DNA of 64,000 bases. Source: Enhydrobacter aerosaccus (GTDB lineage Bacteria > Pseudomonadota > Alphaproteobacteria > Reyranellales > Reyranellaceae). Below the pieces are notes generated by a model. It was not told the origin of the DNA. It saw nothing but the letters and a program-made list of their open reading frames with translations, and did no database searches. This document shows, one piece after another, positions 42,820 through 51,844 of this stretch. Where the stretch lies: the NCBI GenBank assembly GCA_903839865.1, contig CAIMEE010000420.1, positions 1 through 64,000 of the forward strand, written 5' to 3'. The number at the start of each line of letters is the position of its first letter. Positions within the stretch are counted from its first letter, which is position 1. The position numbers and the translations under genes are program-made.

Positions 42820-43386
42820 ATGTCGAAGGCTCCATTGCGTTCTGCCCTGCTCGCTCTGATGCTGTGCGGCTGGCCCTGGCTGTCGCACGCCCAGGCTCCG
42901 GCCGAGCGGCTGATCGCGCCCGTCCCGCCCGACTACAGGCCCGCCGGCAAGGTCTCGGCGCCAGGCAGCATCGTCGAGATCTTCCGGCCGCCCGGCCAGA
43001 CCGACGACAACTGGACGAACCAGCTGATGGTCCAGACGTCCAGGGACAGGGTGAAAGCGGATCCGTCCGACGTGTTGCGCGGGATAGAGAAGACATTCGC
43101 CGCCTCGTGCGCGGAGCCTGCGCCCGCCACGACCGCGCCCGGCAAGGTGAACGGCTACGCGACGGCCACGACACTGTTCAAGTGCCCGCGGGTGACGGCC
43201 ACCGGCAAGCCGGAGACGTCCCTGGTGCATGCGATCGCGGGCAACGACCATATGTACATCGTCCATCAGGCGATGCGGCGCGCGCACACGCCCGACGTGC
43301 TGAAGCAGATGATCCGGTATCTGGGAACGGTGACCGTGTGCGACGACCGGGCGTCGGGCCATCCCTGCCCGGCGCAGAAACCCTGA
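42820..43386 (+). CDS. Hypothetical secreted protein
   Basis: This 188-residue protein has a signal peptide (LLALMLCGWPWLSHAQA) and a mature domain with four Cys that could form disulfides (in FAASCAEP, LFKCPRV, VTVCDDR and GHPCPAQ). I recognise no family. It is probably the last gene of the marR-led unit. Confidence 0.75.
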   Translation: MSKAPLRSALLALMLCGWPWLSHAQAPAERLIAPVPPDYRPAGKVSAPGSIVEIFRPPGQTDDNWTNQLMVQTSRDRVKADPSDVLRGIEKTFAASCAEPAPATTAPGKVNGYATATTLFKCPRVTATGKPETSLVHAIAGNDHMYIVHQAMRRAHTPDVLKQMIRYLGTVTVCDDRASGHPCPAQKP

Positions 43387-43414
43387 GGCGGGCGATCGCT
43401 AGCCCGCCGGGCTT

Positions 43415-43648
43415 TTAGCCTTCGACCGTCTCGGGCTTGGCGGCCTTTGCGGCCTTGGGAGCCTTCGGTTCCTTGGGCGCCTTCGGCACCTTTTCCTTCT
43501 TCACCTTGACCGGCTTGCGCTTCTCGAGCTCGGCGTCGCAGAGCGCCACGACGTCCGGCATCTCGCGGTCTTCGGCGTTCTTACGAAGGTTCTTGATCTG
43601 ATCGACCGCGAGTGCGGCGATCGTATCGGCCGTCGGCTTCCATGCCAA
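43415..43648 (-). CDS. Small protein with histone-H1-like Lys/Ala/Pro-rich tail
   Basis: This 77-residue protein has a helical N-terminal half (WKPTADTIAALAVDQIKNLR) and a C-terminal tail of repeated KAPK and KAAK units from about residue 48. Such tails resemble bacterial H1-like nucleoid proteins and suggest nucleic-acid binding. It lies 11 bases after gloB and is probably cotranscribed with it. Confidence 0.72.
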   Translation of the reverse strand: MAWKPTADTIAALAVDQIKNLRKNAEDREMPDVVALCDAELEKRKPVKVKKEKVPKAPKEPKAPKAAKAAKPETVEG

Positions 43649-43659
43649 TTTCTTGTCCC

Positions 43660-44436
43660 TTACCTGAATACATCTTTGCGGTGGCGCACTTCGGCGAACA
43701 CCTCGATCGGATCCTTGCCCGTCATGCCGACGGCCTTCTGCAGCGACGGAACATCGGCGCGCAGGAATGGATTGGTCTGCTTTTCTTCGCCCAGCAGGCT
43801 CGGCACCGTGGCCTCGCCCTTCGCCCGTGCCGCATCGATCGCGGCCGAGCGCTCCATGAGTTTCACATTATCAGTCTCGATGGTCACCGCAAAGCGCGCG
43901 TTCGACTGGGTGTACTCGTGGGCGCAGTAGACCCGCATGTCGTCGGCCAGGCCCTTGAGGCGGGCGAGCGAGCCCCAGAACTGGGTGGGCGTGCCCTCGA
44001 ACATCTTGCCGCAACCCAGCGCAAACAGCGTGTCGCCGCAGAACAGCGCCTTCTCCTCGTTGAAGGCATAGGCGCAGTGGCCGACCGTATGGCCGGGCAC
44101 GAAGATCACCTCGGCCGTGGCCTCGCCGAAGCGGAAGCGGTCGCCGTCGTCCACCGTGACGTCGATGCCCGGGATGCGGGCGCGGTCCTTGGCCAGGCCC
44201 ACGATGGTGCAGCCGGTGGCGTTCTTGATCTCCAGGTTGCCGCCGACATGGTCGCCATGGTGATGGGTGTTCAGGATATGGGTGATCTTCCAGTTGCGCT
44301 TCTGCGCCTCGGCCAGCACCGGGGCGGCCACGGCGGGGTCGACCACGCCGACGCAGCCCGACTGCGGCTCGCGCATCAGCCACACGTAATTGTCGTTCAG
44401 GACGGGGATACGGACGATATCGAGGGTGGTGCTCAT
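43660..44436 (-). CDS. gloB: Hydroxyacylglutathione hydrolase (glyoxalase II)
   Basis: This 258-residue metallo-beta-lactamase-fold enzyme hydrolyses S-lactoylglutathione. The metal motif is THHHGDHVGG, with further ligands in VPGHTVGHCAY, FCGDTLFALGCGKMFEG and CAHEYTQSNARFA. The C-terminal substrate domain ends in VFAEVRHRKDVFR. The ATG at 44436 gives the standard N-terminus. It is divergent from the methyltransferase gene (96 bases), a pairing often seen in alphaproteobacteria. Confidence 0.96.
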   Translation of the reverse strand: MSTTLDIVRIPVLNDNYVWLMREPQSGCVGVVDPAVAAPVLAEAQKRNWKITHILNTHHHGDHVGGNLEIKNATGCTIVGLAKDRARIPGIDVTVDDGDRFRFGEATAEVIFVPGHTVGHCAYAFNEEKALFCGDTLFALGCGKMFEGTPTQFWGSLARLKGLADDMRVYCAHEYTQSNARFAVTIETDNVKLMERSAAIDAARAKGEATVPSLLGEEKQTNPFLRADVPSLQKAVGMTGKDPIEVFAEVRHRKDVFR

Positions 44437-44532
44437 GATGCGCGAAACTAGCAGGGCTGGCCCGCGCCCGCCACGCCGCTCGGCGCCCTCCCTATTGTCG
44501 CTTCCCGACCCCCCTTTTGCTAGGATTGAGGC

Positions 44533-45306
44533 ATGTGGACCGACGTTCTCGACCTCAACGAGTTCTACAGCCGCCCGCTCGGGCAGATGACCGTGCGCCT
44601 GCTGCGCGCGCGCCTGCGCGACATGTGGCCGAGCGTGAAGGGCGAGACCGTGCTGGGCCTGGGCTATGCCACCCCCTTCCTGCGGCCCTTCATGGAGGAG
44701 GCCGGCCGGACGCTGGCCTTCATGCCGGCCCCCCAGGGCGTGACCCGGTGGCCGCGCAAGGGCCCCAACCTCACCGCTTTCGTCGAGGAAATGGACCTGC
44801 CGCTGCCCGACCGCTCGGTCGACCGAGTGCTGCTGGTCCATGCCGTCGAGAACACCGAGCAGATCAGGCCCTTCCTGCGCGAGATCTGGCGGGTGATGGC
44901 CGACGGCGGCCGCCTGGTCAGCGTGGTGCCGACCCGTGCCGGCCTGTGGTCCCAGCTCGACCGCTCGCCCTTCTACCAGGGCCATCCCTATTCGCCCGGC
45001 CAGGTCGCCAACCTGCTGCGCGCCAACATGTTCGCGCCGCTGCGCCAGGGCCGTGCGCTCTACATGCCGCCCACCCATTCGCGCCTGGCGCTGCGCATGG
45101 CGCCCGCGGTCGAACGCTTCGGCCAGCGCTGGCTCGGCCGCTTCGCCGGCGTCTCGGTGATCGAATCGGGCAAGCAGCTCTACGCCGGCATCGCCGAGCG
45201 CACCTCGAACGAGGTGGTGACCGTGCGGCCCAAGCTCCGCATCGCCGCCTCCCGCGACACCCACATCGCCGCCCGTAACGAGGACGGGGAAGCCCCCGCC
45301 TCCTGA
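44533..45306 (+). CDS. Class I SAM-dependent methyltransferase
   Basis: This 257-residue protein has GETVLGLGYATPFLRPF as the degenerate SAM-binding motif I, then LPLPDRSVDRVLLVHAVENT and LREIWRVMADGGRLVSVVP (motifs II and III). It belongs to the methyltransferase group commonly divergent from gloB; the substrate is unknown. It ends at the ATG of the following dehydrogenase gene (one-base overlap). Confidence 0.85.
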   Translation: MWTDVLDLNEFYSRPLGQMTVRLLRARLRDMWPSVKGETVLGLGYATPFLRPFMEEAGRTLAFMPAPQGVTRWPRKGPNLTAFVEEMDLPLPDRSVDRVLLVHAVENTEQIRPFLREIWRVMADGGRLVSVVPTRAGLWSQLDRSPFYQGHPYSPGQVANLLRANMFAPLRQGRALYMPPTHSRLALRMAPAVERFGQRWLGRFAGVSVIESGKQLYAGIAERTSNEVVTVRPKLRIAASRDTHIAARNEDGEAPAS

Positions 45307-46238
45307 TGCCGGTTTCCCCCAACGTCATCGCCCTGATCGGTTTCGGCGAGGCAGGGTCCGCCATCGCGCGCGGGCTCGCGGCCGAAGGCGGCTGGCGCGG
45401 TGTTTCCAGGCCCGGTGACAACGCTCCGCGCCGCGTGATCGCGATCGACACCGCTTTGGACAAGGACGCGCGCGGCACGGCGCTGGGCAAGGAGGCCCGC
45501 CGCCTCGATGTCGCCATATCCGCCGACTACACCACCACTCTTTCCGAAGCCGACCTCGTGATCTGCGCCGTGCAGGGCGAGTTCGCGCGAGATGCCGCAC
45601 TTTCGGCAGCTCCCTTGCTGAAGAAGGGCGCGCTCTATCTCGACCTCTGCACCGTCACGGGCAAGATGTCGGAAGAAGATCGCTCCGAGATCGGCAAAGG
45701 CGCCGGCCACTACATCGACGTGGCGGTGATGGGCGGCTTCTTCTCGTCGGGCATCAAGGCGCAGATGCTGGTCGCGGGCGACGGCGCCGAGCCGCTGGTG
45801 ACATGGATGAACCAGAACGGCTTCGTGGCGAGCTATCTCGGCCCCAAGCCCGGCAGCGCCTCGGCGGTGAAGATGATGCGCTCGGTGATCGTGAAGGGCA
45901 TCGAGGCGCTGGCGGTCGAGTCCTTCGTCGCGGCGGAGCGCCAGGGAATATTGCCGGAAGTGTTGGCCTGCCTGGGCGACATCGACGCGCGCACCTTCGC
46001 GGGCTCGCTCAAGATGCTGATGCAGACGCATATCGTGCACGCGCATCGCCGCTGGGAGGAGATGGGCCTGGTGGCGCGCACCCTGCGCGAGACCGGCGTC
46101 GAGCCGCTGATGACGGAAGCCATCGAGAAGAGCCATCGCCGCACCGTCGACGCGCACGTGGCCCCCGCCGACGGCAAGGTGCCCAGCGTCGAAGAGGCGC
46201 TCAGGATTCTCTCCGAGAAGGTGGTCCGTGGCCGGTGA
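45306..46238 (+). CDS. NAD(P)-binding dehydrogenase with DUF1932 domain
   Basis: This 310-residue beta-hydroxyacid-dehydrogenase-like protein has the Rossmann motif ALIGFGEAGSAIARGL at residues 9-24. The central GGFFSSGIKAQMLVAG and KPGSASAVKMMRSVIVKG contain the catalytic-Lys-type region, and a DUF1932 domain is C-terminal. The substrate is unknown. It overlaps ybaK by 11 bases. Confidence 0.86.
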   Translation: MPVSPNVIALIGFGEAGSAIARGLAAEGGWRGVSRPGDNAPRRVIAIDTALDKDARGTALGKEARRLDVAISADYTTTLSEADLVICAVQGEFARDAALSAAPLLKKGALYLDLCTVTGKMSEEDRSEIGKGAGHYIDVAVMGGFFSSGIKAQMLVAGDGAEPLVTWMNQNGFVASYLGPKPGSASAVKMMRSVIVKGIEALAVESFVAAERQGILPEVLACLGDIDARTFAGSLKMLMQTHIVHAHRRWEEMGLVARTLRETGVEPLMTEAIEKSHRRTVDAHVAPADGKVPSVEEALRILSEKVVRGR

Positions 46239-46716
46239 TGTCTTCGATCAGCTCGTGACCTTGCTGAGCGACGCCAAGGCGAAGTTCCGCGTCATCGAGC
46301 ACGAGGCCGAGGGCAAGTCGGAGGCGATCAGCGCCATCCGCGGCAACCGTCCCGAACAGGCGGCCAAGGCCATGGTTCTCGACGTGCGGGGCGGCGGCGG
46401 CGGCAAGCGGCCGGTGCTGGCGATCCTGCCGGGCTCGAGCAAGCTCGACTTCGCCGCGGTCGCGGCCCTGTTCGATGCCAGGAAGTGCGGCTTCGCGAGC
46501 CCTGAGACCGCGCAGGAACTGACCGGTTGCGTCATGGGCGCGGTGCCGCCCTTCGCGCTCAATCCCGCCTTGTCGATCGTGGTCGAGGAAGCCTTGCTGG
46601 CCAACGAGTCGCTGTTCTTCAACGCCGGCCGCCTCGACCGGTCGATGGAACTCGACACGAAGGACTGGATCGCTGTGGCAAAGCCGCGCGTGGCCAGGAT
46701 CACGCCCCGGGCGTAG
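46228..46716 (+). CDS. YbaK/EbsC-family aminoacyl-tRNA deacylase-like protein
   Basis: This 162-residue protein of the YbaK/ProX superfamily, whose members clear mischarged aminoacyl-tRNAs, starts DVFDQLVTLLSDAKAKFRV. It has GKRPVLAILPGSSKLDF around the conserved Lys and ends with a G-rich and VEEALLANE region. Specificity is not determinable. It sits in a tight plus-strand unit (methyltransferase, dehydrogenase, ybaK, lepB, GNAT). Confidence 0.85.
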   Translation: MAGDVFDQLVTLLSDAKAKFRVIEHEAEGKSEAISAIRGNRPEQAAKAMVLDVRGGGGGKRPVLAILPGSSKLDFAAVAALFDARKCGFASPETAQELTGCVMGAVPPFALNPALSIVVEEALLANESLFFNAGRLDRSMELDTKDWIAVAKPRVARITPRA

Positions 46717-46725
46717 CCTTCCCTC

Positions 46726-47454
46726 ATGAACCTCGCCCGCTGGACCCGCGAAGTCCGACCGATCGCGATCGCGCTCGGCCTCGTGCTGGTCGTACGCACC
46801 GTCGTCGCCGAGCCCTACCAGGTGCCCTCGCCTTCCATGGTGCCGACGTTGCTGACCGGCGACGAATTGATCGGCAGCAAGTTCGCCTACGGCTTCAGCA
46901 AATACTCCCTGCCGCTGGGCTCCCTGCCGGATTTCGAGGGCCGCCTGTTCGACCGCGCGCCGGAACGCGGCGACGTCATCGTCTTCCGCCTGCCGCGCGA
47001 TCCCGCCACGACCTACGTGAAGCGCTTGATCGGCCTGCCCGGCGACCGCATCCAGATGCAGAAGGGCCGTCTCTACATCAACGGCGCCGTGGTGCCGCGC
47101 CGCGAAGTCCGCGCCTACGAAGGCGCCACGCTCTATGTCGAGACCCTGCCGACACGGGACGGGAGCTCCCGCGAACACGAGCTGATCGAGTCCTCCGACA
47201 CCGACCGCTACGACGACACTCCGGTCTACGAGGTGCCCGCCCGGCACTACTTCATGATGGGCGACAACCGGGACAACTCGCTCGACAGCCGCATCGCCGC
47301 CGCCGACGGCGGCGTGGGCTTCGTGCCGCTGGAGAACCTGGTGGCGCGCGCCGACCGGCTGCTGATGTCGACCGATCCCAGCGTCGGCTGGTTAGACGTC
47401 GCGCACTGGGGCCACGCCTTCCGCCTCGACCGCTTCTTCGCGCGCATCAACTGA
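46726..47454 (+). CDS. lepB: Signal peptidase I
   Basis: This 242-residue membrane protease has one N-terminal helix (IAIALGLVLVVRTVVAEPY). The catalytic Ser is in PSPSMVPTLLTGDEL and the catalytic Lys in TYVKRLIGLPGDRIQ; box E is MGDNRDNSLDSR. It is full length for the short alphaproteobacterial type. The usual lepB-rnc-era context is missing, so this may be an extra copy. Confidence 0.94.
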   Translation: MNLARWTREVRPIAIALGLVLVVRTVVAEPYQVPSPSMVPTLLTGDELIGSKFAYGFSKYSLPLGSLPDFEGRLFDRAPERGDVIVFRLPRDPATTYVKRLIGLPGDRIQMQKGRLYINGAVVPRREVRAYEGATLYVETLPTRDGSSREHELIESSDTDRYDDTPVYEVPARHYFMMGDNRDNSLDSRIAAADGGVGFVPLENLVARADRLLMSTDPSVGWLDVAHWGHAFRLDRFFARIN

Positions 47455-47458
47455 GCCA

Positions 47459-47902
47459 ATGACCGACTGGCGTTTCGGCCCGGCGAGCGAAGCCGACTTC
47501 GAGCCGCTGCTGGCGCTGCGCATGGAGGTGATGCGCGCGCATCTCGAACGCGTGGGCCGCTTCACCCCCGAACGCTCGCGCGCCGTCTTCCGCGGCCACT
47601 TCGACGAGCCCGGCCTGCGCCTGATCCTGGTCGAGGACGAGCTGGCCGGCTGCGTCGGCTTCCGCGTCGCGCCCGACCACGTGATGCTCGACTCTTTCTA
47701 CCTCGCGACCCGCCTCCAGAACGGTGGGCTGGGCTCCGAGATCTGCAAGGCGCTGCTCGCCGAGTCGGACGCCTTGGGCAAACCGATGCGCCTCGAAGTC
47801 CTGAAGCAAAGCCCCGCCAACCGCTTCTATCTCCGCCACGGCTTCACGCCGATCGGCGAAGGCGCCCACGACGTGATGTTCGAGCGGAAGCTTCCGACCT
47901 GA
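47459..47902 (+). CDS. GNAT-family N-acetyltransferase
   Basis: This 147-residue GNAT protein has the acetyl-CoA region NGGLGSEICKALLAESD and the C-terminal NRFYLRHGFTPIGEG typical of the fold. The substrate is unknown. It follows lepB after 4 bases and is convergent with metW. Confidence 0.88.
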   Translation: MTDWRFGPASEADFEPLLALRMEVMRAHLERVGRFTPERSRAVFRGHFDEPGLRLILVEDELAGCVGFRVAPDHVMLDSFYLATRLQNGGLGSEICKALLAESDALGKPMRLEVLKQSPANRFYLRHGFTPIGEGAHDVMFERKLPT

Positions 47903-47921
47903 CTTCCCGCAATTCCGGCAG

Positions 47922-48527
47922 CTAGTCCCTTCGCAGCATGAACACCGCCTGTTCGCCGAACAGGTTGGCGAGTGGCGGGGGCATGCGGATGGGGCGGCTG
48001 GTGCGGTTCAGGACCACGGCGCGCTCGAGGGTGACGCCCATCTCGCGGCACAGCGCGCGGAAGTCGTCGATCGAGCAGAGATGGATGTTGGGCGTGTCGT
48101 ACCACTTGTAGGGCAGCGACGGCGTGTTGGGCATGCGGCCGCCAAAGACGAGCCGCAGCCGCACCTGCCAGTGAGCGAAGTTCGGAAACGACACGATGGC
48201 GCGCTTGCCGACCCGCAGCATCTGCTCGAGCACGGCCCGCGGATCGCGCGTGGCCTGGAGCGTCTGGCTCAGGATCACGTAGTCGAAGGCGCTGTCGGGA
48301 TAGTCGAACAGGTCGGTGTCGGCATTGCCCTGAATCACCGACAGACCGTTGGCCACGCAGGCGTTCACGCCGGCCTGGCTGAGCTCCATGCCGCGCGCAT
48401 CGACCCGCTTGAAGTTCACCAGATAGGCCAGCAGCGCACCGTCGCCGCAGCCGACGTCGAGCGCGCGGCCGCCCGGCTCGACCATGTCGGCGATGAGCTG
48501 GAGATCGACGCGGATGGCGTTGCTCAT
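47922..48527 (-). CDS. metW: Methionine biosynthesis protein MetW
   Basis: This 201-residue methyltransferase-like protein has the SAM motif [15 protein letters not shown] and family sequence [13 protein letters not shown] and [20 protein letters not shown]. In proteobacteria MetW acts with MetX in homoserine acetylation. Its ATG overlaps the metX stop (ATGA), giving a metXW operon under the SAM-II riboswitch. Confidence 0.95.
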   Translation of the reverse strand: MSNAIRVDLQLIADMVEPGGRALDVGCGDGALLAYLVNFKRVDARGMELSQAGVNACVANGLSVIQGNADTDLFDYPDSAFDYVILSQTLQATRDPRAVLEQMLRVGKRAIVSFPNFAHWQVRLRLVFGGRMPNTPSLPYKWYDTPNIHLCSIDDFRALCREMGVTLERAVVLNRTSRPIRMPPPLANLFGEQAVFMLRRD

Positions 48528-49696
48528 TTCAGTCCCCCGGCCAATCCTCTGGCATTGGCCGCACCTTGCAGGAAGCCGCTGAGCGTGCGGAACATCTCGG
48601 GCTCGTCGAGCAGGAAGGCGTCGTGGCCCTTGTCGCTCTCGACCTCGACGAACGAGACGTTGGCCGCAGCCGCGTTCAGCGCATGCACGACGGCACGGCT
48701 CTCGCGCGTCGGGAACAGCCAGTCCGAGGTGAAACTCATCAGGCAGAAGCGCGTCGCCGAGCCCTTGAAGGCGTTGGCCAGGACGCCGCCATGCGCTTCG
48801 GCCAGGTCGAAGTAATCCATGGCGCGCGTGATGTAGAGATAGGAGTTGGCGTCGAAGCGGTCGACGAAGGTCGAGCCCTGGTGGCGCAGGTAGCTCTCGA
48901 CCTGAAAGTCGGCGTCGAAGCCGAAGCCCACGGCGTCGCGGTTCTGCAGGGCGCGGCCGAACTTGCGCTGCAGCGCCTGCTCCGAAAGATAGGTGATGTG
49001 CGCGGTCATGCGCGCGACGGCCAGGCCGCGCTCGGGCGCGGTGTCGTGCAGGCGATAGTCGCCGCCCCGCCATTCGGGATCGGCCATGATCGCCTGGCGG
49101 CCGACCTCGTGGAACGCGATGTTCTGCGCGCTGTGCCGCGCCGCGGTCGCGATCGGCACGGCGGAGAAGAGGCGCTTCGGGAAGCTCGCCGCCCATTCCA
49201 GCACCTGCATGCCGCCCATAGACCCGCCAATCGCGCAGAAGAGATCGGGAATGCCCAGGTGATCGAGAAGCGCCGCCTGCGCCCGCACCATGTCGGCGAT
49301 GGTGACCACCGGAAAGCGCAGGTTCCACGGCTGCCTGGCAACCGGGTCGTGCGCCAGCGGCCCCGTGCTGCCGAGGCAGCCGCCCAGCACGTTGGTGCAG
49401 ATGATGAAGTAACGCGCGGGATCGAGGATCCTTCCCGGCCCGACGATGCTCTCCCACCAGCCGTCCTTGCCGGTGACGGGATTGCGGTCGGCCACGAACT
49501 GGTCGCCCGTCAGCGCATGGCAGATCAGCACGGCGTTCGACTTGTCGGCGTTCAGCGTGCCGTAGGTCTGGTAAGCGATGCGAAAGGGTCCGAGATCGAC
49601 GCCGCAGTCGAGCCGCATCGGCCGGTCCACGCCCAGGACCGCGTGGCGGCATTGGGCCAGCGCCTTGCTCTCTGCGTCGGTGAGATCGTCGAACAC
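48524..49696 (-). CDS. metX: Homoserine O-acetyltransferase (or succinyltransferase)
   Basis: This 390-residue alpha/beta-hydrolase-fold enzyme carries out the first committed step of methionine synthesis. The nucleophile is in [14 protein letters not shown], the Asp in FTSDWLFPT and the His in [11 protein letters not shown]. The GTG start at 49696 has GGAG seven bases upstream, placed right after the riboswitch terminator. MetX proteins may use acetyl- or succinyl-CoA, and the sequence read alone does not settle which. Confidence 0.95.
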   Translation of the reverse strand: MFDDLTDAESKALAQCRHAVLGVDRPMRLDCGVDLGPFRIAYQTYGTLNADKSNAVLICHALTGDQFVADRNPVTGKDGWWESIVGPGRILDPARYFIICTNVLGGCLGSTGPLAHDPVARQPWNLRFPVVTIADMVRAQAALLDHLGIPDLFCAIGGSMGGMQVLEWAASFPKRLFSAVPIATAARHSAQNIAFHEVGRQAIMADPEWRGGDYRLHDTAPERGLAVARMTAHITYLSEQALQRKFGRALQNRDAVGFGFDADFQVESYLRHQGSTFVDRFDANSYLYITRAMDYFDLAEAHGGVLANAFKGSATRFCLMSFTSDWLFPTRESRAVVHALNAAAANVSFVEVESDKGHDAFLLDEPEMFRTLSGFLQGAANARGLAGGLK

Positions 49697-49712
49697 GTCG
49701 ATGCTCCAAACG

Positions 49713-49744
49713 AAAAACCCCCGACCGTCGGTCGGGGGCTTTTT
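49713..49744 (-). terminator. Intrinsic terminator in the metX leader (riboswitch expression platform)
   Basis: CCCCCGACC and GGTCGGGGG with a three-base loop form a 9-bp stem flanked by five A and five T. It lies between the SAM-II aptamer and the metX Shine-Dalgarno and reads as a terminator on both strands. High SAM would favour termination before metX (inference from the order of elements). Confidence 0.9.
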
Positions 49745-49756
49745 CGAGCACTCCGA

Positions 49757-49807
49757 CCTTTTAGCGAGGATTAACGTGGCCGCAAGCCGGTCGGCTCAAA
49801 TTCCACG
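49757..49807 (-). ncRNA. SAM-II riboswitch (metA motif)
   Basis: The leader reads CGTGGAATTTGAGCCG, then GCTTGC, CCACGTTAAT and GCTAAAAGG. These are the P1 stem, the conserved internal segments and the pseudoknot strand of the alphaproteobacterial SAM-II aptamer. P1 pairs CGTGG with CCACG. The aptamer lies 13 bases upstream of the terminator and about 60 bases upstream of metX, a methionine-biosynthesis gene, which is the expected target. Confidence 0.93.
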
Positions 49808-49816
49808 GAGGCGGAC

Positions 49817-49845
49817 TCTATACGGGCGGACCGGCCTTTACGCAA
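49817..49845 (-). promoter_or_regulatory. Sigma-70-type promoter of metX-metW
   Basis: A -35 TTGCGT (49845-49840) and a -10 TATAGA (49822-49817) are separated by 17 bases. The predicted start of transcription falls just before the SAM-II aptamer. Confidence 0.75.
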
Positions 49846-49875
49846 GGCCCCCCAACGTGTATCGCCGCTCGTTCC

Positions 49876-50727
49876 ATGGACACATCCAACCTCGACACCC
49901 TGCGCCAGGAAATCGACGCCATCGACGGCGATCTCCATGGGCTGATCCGTCGCCGCGCGACGCTGGTCGGTGAGATCGCGGCCGCCAAGCCGCCCGGGGG
50001 AATCTCCTTCCGTCCCGGCCGCGAGGCGCAGGTCCTGCGCAAGCGCCTGGCCGCCCACGAGGGCAAATTTCCGGCAACCGCCGTCTATCGCATGTGGCGC
50101 GAGATGATGAGCACCTTCGCGCTGATGCAGACGCCCGCGCTCAAGATCGCGGTCTGCCGCCCGGCCGACCAGGCCGGCTACTGGGATCTCGCGCGTGACC
50201 ATTTCGGCTGTCAGATCCCCCTGGTCGCCCACGAGTCGCCCCTACAGGTGCTGGCCGCCGTGCGCGCCGACGCCGCCACCATCGGTGTCGTGCCGGCCGC
50301 GATCGAAGCCGACACCGCGCCGTGGTGGCCACTGCTGGCCAGCGGCGAGGCGACCCTGCCCAACATTGTGGGCAAGCTGCCGTTCCTCGTCATGCCCAAC
50401 GCCCGCGTGCGGGGTATTTCGGCGCTTCTACTGGCCCGGATGGAGCCCGAGGAAAGCGGTGACGACCGTGCGCTGGTGTCGCTGGAATCGATCACCGGCC
50501 TCAGCCGCGACCGCATCTCCGCCGCCCTCGAAAAGGCCGGCCTGCCCGCCTTTACATCGGCGCTGGACCAGATTGTGCGCGGCGTGCATCACTATCTGAT
50601 CGAGCTGCCGGGCGTGATCGCCGATGGCGACAAGCGTCTGCGCGGGCTCGAGGCGGCCCTGGGGCTGGAGAACGGCAGGGTTGCCGCGATCGGCGCCTAT
50701 GCCGTGCCCGCAACGCCGCGGACCTGA
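49876..50727 (+). CDS. Chorismate mutase (AroQ type) with degenerate prephenate-dehydratase-like C-terminus
   Basis: The protein has 283 residues. Residues 5-85 are an AroQ chorismate mutase (LDTLRQEIDAIDGDLHGLIR, RRATLVGEIAAAK, VYRMWREMM). Residues 95-275 look like a diverged periplasmic-fold/ACT region (LKIAVCRPADQAGYWD, HYLIELPGVIADGD), but the TRF motif of working prephenate dehydratases is not visible. So mutase activity is likely and dehydratase activity doubtful. It leads the hisC-tyrA cluster. Confidence 0.85.
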   Translation: MDTSNLDTLRQEIDAIDGDLHGLIRRRATLVGEIAAAKPPGGISFRPGREAQVLRKRLAAHEGKFPATAVYRMWREMMSTFALMQTPALKIAVCRPADQAGYWDLARDHFGCQIPLVAHESPLQVLAAVRADAATIGVVPAAIEADTAPWWPLLASGEATLPNIVGKLPFLVMPNARVRGISALLLARMEPEESGDDRALVSLESITGLSRDRISAALEKAGLPAFTSALDQIVRGVHHYLIELPGVIADGDKRLRGLEAALGLENGRVAAIGAYAVPATPRT

Positions 50728-50749
50728 TCGTTTTCTGACGGAGAGAGAT

Positions 50750-51844
50750 ATGACGGCGCTGAAGCCGCGTCCGGGCATCATGCAGATCGCCCCCTATGTG
50801 CCCGGCAAGGACTCGGTCGACGGCAAGGAGCCGGTGGCAAAACTCTCGTCGAACGAGAGCGCGCTCGGTCCCTCGCCCAAGGCGATGGCGGCCTACGCCA
50901 AGGCGGCACCCGACCTGCATCGCTATCCCGACGGCGGCACCGAGAAGCTGCGCGCGGCGATCGGCAAGCATTACGGCCTCGATCCGGCGCGCATCATCTG
51001 CGGCACCGGCTCCGACGAGCTGCTCAACCTGTTGGTCCGCGCCTACTGCGGACCGGGCGACGAGCTGCTCTACAGCCAGTACGGCTTCCTGATGTATCCG
51101 ATCAACGCGCTGGGCGTGGGCGCCACGCCCGTGGCTGCGCCGGAGAAGAACTTCCGCACCGACGTCGACGCGATGATCGCCGCCATCACCGACAAGACGC
51201 GTCTTGTGGCGCTGGTCAATCCGAACAATCCGACCGGTAGCTACATCACCAGGGACGAGGTGCGCCGCCTGCACAAGGCGATCCCGAAGAACGTGCTGCT
51301 GCAGATCGATGCGGCCTACGCCGAATACGTCACCAAGGACGACTACGAGTCGGGCATCGAGCTGGTCGACCGGGCCGAGAACGTCGTCATGACGCGCACC
51401 TTCTCCAAGATCTACGGTCTGGGTGCTTTGCGCATCGGCTGGATGTACGGCCCCGCCGGCGTCATCGACGTGATCAACCGGCTGCGCCAGCCGTTCAACG
51501 TCAACCAGCCGGCGCAGGCCGCCGCGATAGCGGCACTCGAGGACGTCGAGCACAGCAAGGCCGCCCGCGCCAACAATGAGAAGCAGCTGGCCTGGCTCAC
51601 CGCCGAACTGATCAAGCTGGGCCTCAAGCCGCTGCCCAGCGTCGGCAACTTCGTGGCCGTGAGCTTCGGCTCCGCCGACCGCGCGACGGCCGCCAACGAC
51701 TGGCTGATGCGCGACGGGCTGATCCCGCGCATGATCGCGGGTTACGGCATGCCGGAGTACCTGCGCATCACCATCGGCACCGAGAAGGAAATGAAGCTGG
51801 TGCAGGACAGCCTGGCGCGCTTCGTCGGCAAGAACAGCAAATGA
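50750..51844 (+). CDS. hisC: Histidinol-phosphate/aromatic aminotransferase
   Basis: This 364-residue fold-type I PLP enzyme has KLSSNESALGPSPKAM, ICGTGSDELLNLLVRAY and NPNNPTGSYIT. The PLP Lys is in RTFSKIYGLGALRIGW. Its position between chorismate mutase and tyrA suggests it transaminates aromatic keto acids or prephenate as well as, or instead of, histidinol phosphate. A GAGAGA Shine-Dalgarno precedes the ATG. The stop overlaps tyrA by 4 bases. Confidence 0.92.
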   Translation: MTALKPRPGIMQIAPYVPGKDSVDGKEPVAKLSSNESALGPSPKAMAAYAKAAPDLHRYPDGGTEKLRAAIGKHYGLDPARIICGTGSDELLNLLVRAYCGPGDELLYSQYGFLMYPINALGVGATPVAAPEKNFRTDVDAMIAAITDKTRLVALVNPNNPTGSYITRDEVRRLHKAIPKNVLLQIDAAYAEYVTKDDYESGIELVDRAENVVMTRTFSKIYGLGALRIGWMYGPAGVIDVINRLRQPFNVNQPAQAAAIAALEDVEHSKAARANNEKQLAWLTAELIKLGLKPLPSVGNFVAVSFGSADRATAANDWLMRDGLIPRMIAGYGMPEYLRITIGTEKEMKLVQDSLARFVGKNSK

